A stretch of 64,000 nucleotides of DNA from Heterotrichella gracilis (Eukaryota; Sar; Xanthophyceae; Tribonematales; Xanthonemataceae). The notes beneath the pieces were generated by a model. The model was not told the origin of the DNA. It was given only the letters and a program-made list of their open reading frames with translations, and ran no database searches. The translations under genes and the position numbers were made by a program. Shown one piece after another: positions 33,801 to 44,800 of the stretch. Position 1 is the stretch's first letter, and each line of letters begins with the position of its first letter. Location: the NCBI GenBank assembly GCA_032358255.1, contig JAULBX010008773.1, forward strand, positions 1 to 64,000. The letters are read 5' to 3'.

Positions 33801-34488
33801 TTGTTGTCGTAGAGTAGTGCGCCTAATGTGGACTATTACAGTGTGTACGCAGCAAATGCTGGTAAAAACAACTGATCCATCACCTGCAGCATCATGGCAA
33901 TGCTGTAGCATTACAAGGTCAATTTGGCAGTCGCATGTCATGTAATGTGACATTATTTACCAATTCATTTCCTTGTTCATCTGCAGGGCGAACATCCAAG
34001 AGGAGGGCCAAAAGGAGTATTCCACCTGGATCTCCAGTGCAAGGTCTGGGCAGTTGGACGCCACTCGGCAACCATCGCTCCCCTTCACCGAAACACCATC
34101 CCCAACCACATCCGCAACCACGTCGTACCAAATGGGGCGCAGCCGCAGCACCCCAGCTTTGGTTTTGCAAGAATACATAGAGGCTGCAAGCAGGAGGGGC
34201 TCCGCTCAATTGCCGCCGCATTCAAGGGAGCACTCGAGGGAGCTCGTGGAGGGTGTAGTGGTACCTCCATCGCTGGCTGCGGGGCTAGGGAGAGGGGGCA
34301 GTGGGTGCTGCAGCAAGTGCAGTTGTGGACCCACGTGTGGATGTGGGTGCCAAGTGGCAGCTGCACAGGCCAGCTGCAGCGGGGATGAGGAGGCTGGTGC
34401 AGCAGATGCACAAAATTCTGACCAGGAGAGGATAGGGCAGATTTTGAGAAAGGATGATGATGGTGATGATGGCAAGGGCAGCGTGTGA
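30833..34488 (+). CDS. Membrane-bound RING-finger protein, probable E3 ubiquitin ligase (504 aa)
   Basis: Five exons join in phase: 30833-31092, 31590-31841, 32490-32725, 33332-33596 and 33987-34488 (1515 bases). A hydrophobic stretch near residues 30-47 (AVVVILLAFSLGLLC) looks like a signal or anchor. A Thr/Ala/Ser-rich part and a proline-rich segment (PPYPPPPTYPPPP) follow, then the Cys-containing CSCANFPF and CTCCINGT. A second hydrophobic span is at residues about 198-218 (LIYVFIAISLVVMVGGGVVW), then a basic/acidic charged helix. The RING has the C3HC4 spacing CPIC...CTRDNWVVLPHCQHGMCTTC...CPMCR. The C-terminal tail includes a compact GCCSKCSCGPTCGCGC cluster and an acidic end. RING proteins recruit E2 enzymes for ubiquitin transfer, and an extracellular or lumenal N-terminal domain with a cytosolic RING is inferred. 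No substrate can be deduced. Confidence 0.75.
31979..32042 (+). repeat. Copy of the end of RING-gene exon 2
   Basis: The segment GACGGCTGCACCTGCTGTGT through GTGAGTGCCAGGG repeats the last ~55 bases of exon 2 (CTCCINGTSVTT) plus donor, about 150 bases downstream of the original. The protein reading is kept with few changes. Confidence 0.75.
32360..32410 (+). repeat. Copy of the start of RING-gene exon 3
   Basis: The run CCCCATGCAGCACCCACGGA through CTGTGTTGTGTGAGC repeats the acceptor and first ~28 bases of exon 3 (real exon start 32490), about 119 bases upstream. Confidence 0.75.
32760..33330 (+). repeat. Copies of the exon 3 end and of the first half of the RING exon
   Basis: At about 32768-32820 the last bases of exon 3 with their donor (GCAGATGGTGGCAATTGGCG then GTAGG) are repeated after AACCCTAAACC. 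Two direct copies of the RING exon start then precede the true exon (33332). The first, at about 32920-33020, is degraded. The second, at 33117-33245, keeps the acceptor and reads EPPNLLISTPPARLVGTTLS and CPICMENLTCTHDNWVV. Together with the real exon these form a roughly 200-base tandem array. The second copy ends before the HCQH ligands, so using it would give an incomplete RING. Confidence 0.8.
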
Positions 34489-35818
34489 GCTAAGGCATTT
34501 GCAGGCATAGGGTGCAGTGTTTATGAAACTATCAGAGTAAACCTAAGTAACAGCGTGCATTGTTCTGCAAGAATATCAGAGTAAATGGTATCAGCAATCA
34601 CGAGTTTTCTGTGGTTTCAACAACATGACGACGTACATTACTACAGAGCACTTAAAACCAGCTGACAGTTGCAAAGCTTATTGCTGGACAACTCGATGGT
34701 ATGCTATCTTACCACGCCACACTACATAAATGTTCAATATTAAATGAATTTACTGGCGACCAGAAGTATCCCAACCGCGCCCCCATCATTTCCTCGTCCC
34801 CTCTCAGCACTCATTTTCATTGTGGAAAGGTAGTCAGTGTACATCCAGAGGGGACCCTCACTTTATAAACATTCAGTATAATACCTTGGTTGAGATTGAG
34901 ACTTGAACTTCATCGTGATATCGATTGGACCACCCACTCATGGGCACCGTGACAGAATATGATTTATCAGAAGCAAAGAAATGATTATGCAAGATGCAAT
35001 TGAGTGAACGCGTTGTTTTCAGATAAGCGATATATAGCTAGATAGTGCCCATAGTATATCGTTTTGCGCTGCCCTGACCAAGTTGGAGATTTAACATTCT
35101 TACGACTCGTGATCAGTGACGCGACTGGTACTGGTGGCAAACATTTCTACTGGAGATTTTCAGTGAGCACAACGTTGTGTGTATGCTAGGCTGCACACTC
35201 AGTGTGTTGATTGCCAATGCTGTAATATGTCTCATAATGATGACACATTGTGGTACACCCGTTACGGCCAACTAGCTGATCGTTCAGATGACACAGTAAC
35301 TATTTCTCTTTACCAGTAATCAAGCAATTCTGTTGACTACAAATATCTGCCCAGGAAGTATTGTGTCCATTTTATAAAGGTCAGGCAGTCTGCAGTTGGA
35401 TTCTCAAAAGGAGAATTATGCCCTTAGCTTGGAAGCCTGAGCAACCAGGCTTGATCAGTTATGAATACCCTGCCACAATTGTTTCGTGTCCTAGTATTGC
35501 TGGCAGCCAGCTAGTGGTCTGCCGCTGTGTGTCAGGGCATTTAATTCGACCAGGTTGCGCTGCTGCCTCTCCTATACCAATGGTACACATGTATACAGAC
35601 CTTGCAAACAGGTCAGGCCCAGCGAGGAGCATCGGCATTGCCAGGCATTGCATGGGCATTGTGGCATCAGCTTTCAAAACGCGTCGCTTGGTGGCAGGGC
35701 TATGCCTGTGCTGCAGCCTGCTGCCTCTCCTTTGGTGGCTGGCATGTACTAGGCCTAGCACATGTACTAGGCCTGTGCACAGGGCAGAGGCAGCAAGCAG
35801 CCATTGGGGCATCGGGAT
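34489..35818. other. Convergent spacer with echoes of the ATPase last exon
   Basis: The RING gene (+) and the copper ATPase (-) both end here. Near the ATPase end, at about 35670-35750 and more weakly at about 35510-35570, minus-strand segments resemble the terminal exon (for example GCCTGCTGCCTCTCC and CGCTTGGTGGCAG against CGTTTGGTGGCAG). A short doublet CATGTACTAGGCCT lies at about 35744-35777. The part 34489-35350 shows nothing I can name. Confidence 0.4.
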
Positions 35819-38800
35819 CTAAAACATGTCGTTTGGTGGCAGCTGCGCCGTGACTGTGACAGCCTGCAGGCTGCGCTGCTGCCTCTGCTTGGGTGGCTTG
35901 TACAGGTGCAGGAGCAGTGACGAGCACACCACGCTGAGCGAGCTGGCAGCCATGGCAGCACCTGCATGCAGTGGAGAGTGCAGATATTTCTTGTGATCAA
36001 ATGAATGCAAGTCAAAGCATTAGCGTTGGTATTTACTGAATTGAACTCTGACGAACTGTGATACAGAGGTCTTCAATTGGTGTAGCAGCAACTACCTAGA
36101 ATCAACCAGCAATAATGCTGTAAACATGTGCAAAATTAAAAGTTCACGCCGTGGCATGCGACATAGACCAGTGCAGAAGCAATGCGCACTGTATTTATTC
36201 AGTGATCAATACCAGCATAATTGCATAATGCAACTAATTCAATGGTGGGAATTATGAAGAGATGATGGCTACACTCAGTCAGCCACCATGACTCAATGCC
36301 GCCTGGAAAAATATACAAAAATGACACGCACCTGCCACCCAGGGAGGCAGCCTGAACTGGAAGGGGGGGTACAGCACCCCCGCAGCAATGGGGATGGCCA
36401 CCAGATTGTATCCAAATGCCCACAGGTAGTTGAGCTTGATGCGCCTGAAGGTGGTTTTGGACAAATCGATGGCGGTGAGCACGTCCTCCAGGTCATCCTT
36501 CATCAGCACATAGTCTGCCGCCTCAACTGCGGTGGGAGGGCAAACTATTGTCAATGATGTCAGCATAATGGCAGTTCATGCAAATGTACTCGCTTGTGGT
36601 GTATGGTATGGCTCACAAGGTGGGGCTTAACAGGGGTTGATGGCAGCCAGAACGTCCCCCACGGCGTCCTTCATAAACGCTTATTCTGCCACCTCAAATG
36701 CAGGGAGCAGAAGCGAGGGGGTCGGCGTCAAAGGGCCACAAAACACCCGGGTGTGAATGAAACAGCTTTGCAGTACTACGCAGCAGCCTAGGCCCTGTTG
36801 AAGCCCAATGCCTAGGTAGAATGGTCCTGGAAGTCGATTCTGTGCATTGCCACGTTAATAGCATGGTATAATATAACTGACACGTGTATGCACATACACA
36901 AGGTCCAGTACGCTGCAGAAGTCATCCGATGGGTAGCAAAACCGCATGCAAAGGTGTACCCACCCTTAACCTGGCAATAATGTTAGCATGTACATGTACA
37001 CACATAGTTGAGACACCACCCACCTGCCACATCAGTGCCCGAGCCAATTGCAATGCCCACGTCCGCCTGTGCCAGCGCCGGCGCGTCGTTGATGCCATCG
37101 CCAACCATGGCCACGCAGCCTGAGCAGGATTCCTGGACAAGGAGAGATTTAGGGTTATGTTGGTTAGGACTTGGGATGCAAGGTTAGGGGCTTTGGGTTC
37201 AGGGGTGCCATTGCCAGGCATGGCCACACAGCCCAAGCAGGACTCCTGTGACACATAGGGTTTAGGGTTAAGGATCAGGGTTTGGGGTTGAGGGGTGTAT
37301 TGCCAAGCATGGCCACACAGCCCGAGCAGGACTCCTGGGCAAGGAGGGTTTAAGATTGATTTAGATACTGATTAGGCATAAGCTTCAAGGGTGCCGTCCC
37401 CAACCCCATACAGCCTGAGCTGAATAAGCAGGACTCCTAAGCAAGGAGGGTTTAGGGTTCAGGGTTGGCATTGTCCGCCATTAAGGAATTGTATTGGCTA
37501 AAAAGCACCACCTCTCTTTGCACCACCCTTTTCAGAGAAACCCTTAGCTTAGGGTTTGCCCACACCCGCACGCACCTGCAGCTGCTTGACGTGTGCCGCC
37601 TTGCCAGCTGGCAGCACCTCAGCGTGGACACTTGTCAGGCCCAGCTGCGCCGCAATGACGCGCGCGGTGCGCCAGTTGTCGCCCGTCAGCATGTCAGTCT
37701 GAAACACAAGGGGGCAGCAATCGATACAAACATAAAACAACAAATAAACAATAATGTCAGGTGTCACTAGGGCAACATGACTGTCGGAAACGGATAATAA
37801 TAAACTTTTACAGCAAATATTTGAAACATACACGCAAGTACGCAACCTTTGCCCTGGTCATCTGTCAACTGGACAGTCTGCAGAGTGCGTAAGGTGCCTT
37901 GAAAGCACCGTGCTTTATGGGTGCCAGGTTGATAATGGGTGGCAAGAGCTGTGAGGCCCGCGGTAGCTTGTATCAGGAGTGTTTCATGTCACTGGATGGC
38001 ACACATCTATATGCCCCACTGCAAGACTGCGCAAAACAGAGCCCAACAATGTGCACAACCACTCCAAGGCTACTTTGAATACTGTTAGCATAATTTGCGT
38101 GCAATCGCATGCATGCATGCATTGCACTCCAGAATCCCACCTTGATCCCCAGCTTGTTGAGGGATTTGATGACGTCAGTCGCCTCAGGCTTGATTGGATC
38201 CGTGATTGCAAAGAGGCCCACAAGCACGCCATTGGCTGCCGCAAAAACCACTGTGCACCCCTGGCTTTCGTAGTCCCTGGCAGCCTCATCAGCCTGAGCA
38301 AACATGTGACAAGTTTGCAAAAAACCAAAGGACATAATCTGTAAACATCCCCTGGCAACGTTCACAAACAAATGAAGGGTGGTCAAAATAACCCTAACCT
38401 TTGACACCTAACCCTAGTCATGCCGGTGGCTGCTGCAGAAGCCATTATTAATGCAGAAACATGCTGCTTATATAATTATTTTTTAGGTGCCGGCAAGCTG
38501 TATCATGTCTAAAAGCACATTAGCATAAAGGAAAGCCAAATTTGCATGACAAGCCTTTCCGTATAAACCTTCTGATGAGGTGCACAACCCACCAGCTTTG
38601 AAACCGCCACCTCCTTGTCCGCCAGCAGGGCACGGTTGCCAATCACCACTTGCACAAAATTCTGTCCCACCCCATTCCCGCCATTGTCCCCAGATTCGCC
38701 AGCATCCCCAGAATCCCCAGAGCTCCCTATGGATGTGAGGGAGAACTGCGCAGATCTGACCCTCTCCAAAACCTGGGGATCGTGTTTGGCGGGGGCAATC

Positions 38801-41800
38801 CCCAGGCCTGGTCCAGCAGGGACCAATGCGGTGATGCCCTTGCCTGCAGATGGGAGGAGTGGCGGTTGCTGTAGGTAATGCAGTTATTGGTAGTAATGGC
38901 GCGCATTGTCCATTATTTTATATCAATGAGGGACTTGAACATAATTTCAAGGTTTGCATACAGCCATGTATATTACAGGTCACCTGTTGCTGCTATGCTT
39001 TCGGGATTTTGGTATGAAGGTCTAATAAATAGAGTGTAGGGTTAAAGCAGCATTGCAGGTCACCTGATGTCAGCTCTAGTTCATATGCTAAAAGGCTTAG
39101 GGTTCAGAATTTAGGGTTCAAGCAGCAATTCAGGTCACCTGTTGTCAGCTCCAATTCATATGCTGGCCTGACCCATGTAGGGTAGCCACTGCTGCTGCGC
39201 TGGAGGGTGTGGTGGGAGGCGCTGCCAGCATAGTTGCTTCCCTGGGAGTCACTGCCACCCTCCTGCAGTGGAAGAAAATACATCAATATTATAGAAATAA
39301 AGAAAAGTAATACAGTGTTAGCGCTGCCTTGGGAATTGCTGCCACCCTCTTGCAGTGGAAACGACCAATATACACCATGATCCCAACATATCAACTAACT
39401 CACCCTTGCAGAGTCCCTGTCTGCCTCCTTGCCCTCGACTTTCTCTTCTTCCTCTCGCGCCTCCCCTGTGGCGCCAAGAGGTGCCCCATCAATGCGCCCC
39501 GGGCCTTCAGCAGGGGCTTCGTTAATGTGCCCCTCACAGTATTTCAGTATTGCTGTGGCCAGTGGGTGCTCCGAGTGCACTTCAGTGGCTGCTGTCAGAG
39601 AGAGCAGCTCGGAGAGGGTCACCTGAAACAGAGAAGGAAGAAATTAGACATGGAGCAAAGTGCAAGTTTGCCAAGGTCCGTCAGGTTTTGCGGGGGGCGG
39701 GAAATGATACTTGAATGAGGTCAGGGGTGCTCAGATTGCACCTCTGTGGCTGCTGTGAAGGACAGGAGCTCGGGGAGGGTAACCTGAAACAGGGAGAGAA
39801 GGGGGAGTTGAAAGGGAAAGTTGAAAGACCAAGAAGGGGGAGGGCAACAATTTTCTACAAGGGCCACCATACCACTTTTCATCACGCGCACTAGTGTGCG
39901 ATGACGTTAGGCAAGCCAATCAGTAACCTGTGACCAACGAGTGAGGGCATGCAAACCCTTGCATAGGGTTTTGGCAATCAACAAGCCCATGCTTAGGGTT
40001 CTTATAAGCGCAATGCCAGTCAGCAAGCCGGCCTGCTGCAGCACCCACCCTCAGATCCAGCACTTGGTGTGCGATGACTGTCGGCTTGCCCTTGGTTAGG
40101 GTTCCCGTCTTGTCAAACACCACGTGCGTCACCTTGCCGGCGCGCTCAAGGGCATCAGCACCCTGCAGGCAGTGGAGTGATCAGAATGACAGGGGAAAAC
40201 ACACGATTACGTTTCTAGCAGGCGGGAATTGATGCGATTGCAGGCTGACAGAACTTAGTGGTATGTATCTAATTTTGTCCAACCCACACCTTGAGGTGTT
40301 GGAATTAGGCGCGATGCAGGCACGTGCATTGCAAATACATTGACTAGTCCATGCCCTATAGTGGACAGTCCAAGTTTGTAAGGATGGAACACAGCGGTTA
40401 AATCAAGCGCAATACCAACCCTCTCACCTTGATGAAAATGCCGTTGCTGGCAGCCACTCCAGTGCCCACCATAATGGCGTTGGGGGTAGCCAGCCCCAGT
40501 GCGCAGGGGCAGGCGATGACAACCGCAAAAACCCTAAACCCTAAACCTTAAACCCTTATACCACCCACTTCCAGTTTCACCTTGATCAGAATGCCGTTGC
40601 TGGCTGCCACTCCAGTACCCACCATAATGGCGGTGGGTGTGGCCAGGCCCAGTGCGCAGGGGCAAGCGATGACAACCACCGCTAAACCCTAGTGTATAAA
40701 CTCCAAACCCCCAAACCTTATCCCACCCACGTTTCACCATGACGGGGATGCCACACAGCAATAAAACCGAGCCCATCTCACCTTGATGAGAATGCCGTTG
40801 CTGGCTGCCACTCCAGTGCCAACCATGATGGCTGTGGGGGTGGCCAGGCCCAGTGCGCAGGGGCAAGCGATGACCACCACCGCTATGCCAAACAGTACGG
40901 AGAACAGGGCGTAGGTCTGTCCCACGGGCAGCCAGTACCAGGGGTAGGTGTGGTAGATGCCTGCAGATCCGGGGCAGAAGGGGAGGTCAGCGGCCATCCA
41001 AAGGGAAAAGAGGCAACAAGTGCGCCATTGCAAAACGTTAACCAGCCCAACCAGCCTATAGGTTATAACCATGTGAACAAACTGCCGCAAAATCCTGACA
41101 GAGCCCCATCCAAAACCCCAAAAATCCCAGTCAAATCCTACAAGAATCCCTACCTGCCAGAAACCATCCCAGCCACGTGCCGAATCCTGCAAGAATCCCT
41201 ACCTGCCAGAAACCATCCCAGCCACGTGCCGAATCCTGCCGCGATCATGGCCGGCACAAACCAAAACCATAATAACCCTAGTCAAAACCCTACAGGGATC
41301 CCCCCACCTGCCAAGAACCATCCCAGCCACGTGATGAATGCCGCAGCAATGACAGCTGGCACAAACCATGCACTGATGCGATCTGCCAGGGCCTGGATGG
41401 GTGCCTTGGACAGCTGCGCAGACTCAACCAGCTTGACGATCTGGGACAAGGTAGTGTCGGAGCCAACCCTGGGATTGAAGGCACATGGAAATTAGTTTCA
41501 AAAAATCGGAAAATGTATAAGGGCTTTGGACAGCTGCGCAGATTCCACCAGCTTGGCGATCTGGAACAGGGTGATGTCGGAGCCAACCCTGGAAACAAAG
41601 TGTAAATTGGTTTGTGTCAGGCAGGACATAGAATTACCCATGGTCTGCATTCCATCTGCCAACCGGTGTGCAGATTTGATGCATCTACTGTGCACAGTAT
41701 GAAGACATTGTAGAAGGCAACCGTTTCGGGGCTGCTATTTCTCGTGTCAGGCTCAGCAATGACGGGTCATTCACAGGCTGTGCGCTTCAGTGCATGCAAG

Positions 41801-44800
41801 CTGGTAGCACTGTAAAGCACAAGTGGTAGCACTGTAACAGCACACTCAATGTGCAAAAAGCAGCGTCCTTACCAGGCGAATATCACATTTGACAAGGCTC
41901 AGCTCTTTGACAAAGGGCCTAGGGCCACCGTGGAAATTTATGGTGACAGGCACCCACCTTGTTGCTTTCAGCAGCAGGGATCCGTTGCCATTGACAGTCC
42001 CAGCAATCACAGGATCTCCCAGGGATTTGTGCACAGGGACCGACTCCCCGGTGATGAGGGATTCGTCCACGTGGGATTTGCCGTCTATCACCTCCCCGTC
42101 AGCAGGCAATTTGGCCCCTGGCAGCACCTGCAGCCGATCGAGATGCTAAGTTCACTCGCATTGTGATACATTCATATTCTGCAGCATGCGGTCCTGGCCA
42201 GCGTGTTCAGAGGGTGTTGAAACGACCTGCATATGGGTTTCTAGTGTGATGATGTGCGCTAGGTGAAACAACACCTTGATGATGTCACCGCGCTGCACCA
42301 GGGTGGCAGGGAGCGTCTCCTCCCCCACCACACCACACCCCTTGTCCAAGATCACCACAGAGATTGTGTCATTATCCACCCTGCACAGCGGACCAATCCC
42401 CACAAAACCATTGCTATTGTTCAGATGGGACCCCCATGAATACCCCCACATGTGCGTTTACTATGTCTACCCACCCACCTTGATGATGTCCCCACGCTGC
42501 ACCAGGCTGGCAGGGAGGGTTTCCTCCCCCACCACATTCCCCCCCTTGTCCAGCGTAACCACTGTGGCGCAGGGGGGGGTCAGCTGCAGCAGCTTGCTCA
42601 GCGCCTGGGAGGTCCTCCCCTTGGCGATGGATTCCAGGAACTTGCCCAGGACCACAAAGGTGATGAGGAGGGCAGAGGTCTCGAAGAAATCGTGGTTCTG
42701 GAAGAAGAATCAGGGATTAGAGTATGGGTTTAGGGTTCCGGGTTAGGAATCAGGGTGGAGAATTGTTCTGAACTTGCCCAGGACCACAAAGGTGACGAGG
42801 AGGGCAGAGGTCTCGAAGAAGTGGACGTTCGGTGCGCATGCGCATGCACAGAATGCATACAGAAACGGGAGCGCTCAAAACATGGGCAGCATCAACCCAC
42901 CGACATTCACATTGAGCTGAAAGAGGTGAGGGTTGTATCAAGATGTAATATGTCAGGTGGTGTACACATGTGTAGTGCAAATCGCATAGAGCTGGGACTA
43001 GGGATCTACTGAGTTCAGGGTTAGGAACAAGGGTTAGGGTTTTGCAGCGGGCAGCGCACGTTGAGCTGTGATTGGGTGCCGGTGGCCCCGTTGTTGTAGA
43101 TGGCCTCATCCCAGCCGCTAGTGGGGATGGGCATCCCAGTGGAAGATAACCATAGGAGGTAATGGCAGGGATGTGGTTAGGGTTTAGGGTTTTGTAGGAG
43201 AAAGCGCATTTTCGGCAAAAATGGTTTAGAGTTTAGGGTTTCACAGCGCACGTTGAGCTGTGATTGGTTGTCCGTAGCCCCGTTGTTGTAGATGGCTTCA
43301 TCCCAGCCGCCAGGTGGCGCCGGCACTCCAGTGGAAGACAGCCATAGGAGGTAGTGGTTGTGCCCCCCCCGCTTGGGCTTGGGCAGGTTGCCGTACTTGA
43401 AGTGGTGGTACAGGAGCTGGGGGTTGGGGGGGTTATGAGGTGCGTCAGCACAATGGATAAATACAGAAAATATGTTTGTGTTGTGGTCGCTGTATTGCGG
43501 TGTGAATATGAAAGCAATCTCATTTACAGCTATGAGAGATAGTGGTTGTGGTGCACACACTTGGCAGGTGGCTGCACTCCGAGGCGAGTCGATATGGTGG
43601 TACAGGAGCTGGTGGTGGAAAGTGCACCAAAAACCCACAATAAAGAAATGTATAAACAGAATGATTGTTTACACTGCATGTCTTTATAGGAGCACGTTTA
43701 ACGGTGGTGAATGGGGGGGTAATATGGATCAAGATAAGCGACTTGTCCTCTTGTCTGATATATAGCCCCATCCCATACAATACACAGTGGCAAACATATC
43801 AAAATTGCCATTGCATTGCATACCTCAATGACAGAGTAGATATATGCTGCGTTGGTCCCCAGTGACACAAGCACATCCATGTTGGCCCTGCCGCGCTTGA
43901 GGGCCTTGAAGGCACCATAGTGGAAGTTGCGGCCAATGATGAACTGCATTCGGGAGGGATTGAGCGCAGGGTGAAATCACGTATGTTGCTGTTTTACTTA
44001 TAAGCATATGTTGCTCTAAGACTTTTACTTTCTCATCGCATCTGCACTACAATGTGCACTGCTGCTACTGACAAGGGCCTGCTCCTTGCCTTTAAATAAA
44101 CATCTCTCTCTCCCTCTGTGAACTCATTTCCTGTTTATACATTTGTTCCCAGGGCGGTTGTGACAGCCTTACCTGCACGGGCGTGCACAGACACATGCGG
44201 ATGATTGACCCTAGGGTTATGCCGCTGTTGTTGACATCGGTGTTGAGCCAGGCCTTGGTGGAGGGGATGTAGGGCAGGATCTGTGCACAAGGGGAGGTGA
44301 TAATTGTCACATACGGATCCCTGGCCTATTGCGTGTTGCAGATGTGGTGCACCTGCATTTCGCAAGAGAAACTTGCATGCATGCAAAACAACGCACCCCA
44401 CAAATCCCCACCACTGTACTGTTCCCCACCCATCATGCCAAGCACCAGCGGGCACTGCCAGTGGCAAATAAACATGCTCAAATGACTAAAGTTTGCCTAC
44501 TCAAACATAACCTGCAAATGCACAGTACTGGGCAGTCTACCTAATTCTTCTTACAGCGATTGCCACACTATCAGGAATCACCAGCCCTCCCTCACCATTG
44601 CAAAGACAAACAGCGGCACAGAGAACACCAAGCACGCAATCAGCTTGCGCAGCCAGTAGCGACGCTCCCTTGCCCGGGCAGCCAGTCCCGAGTCCCCCTG
44701 GTTTTGGGTGTAGACTGACACCTGGTAGCCCCACTCCCTCAGCTGGGACAGCAGCGTGCGGGAGCCGGTGGCATCAGGGTCGTATTTCACCTGCAATGGG

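Noticed and set aside
35361-35822. Plus-strand open frame of 153 codons
   Set aside because: It runs antisense into the last ATPase exon and its echoes. Cys/Ala-rich bias is explained by those copied segments.
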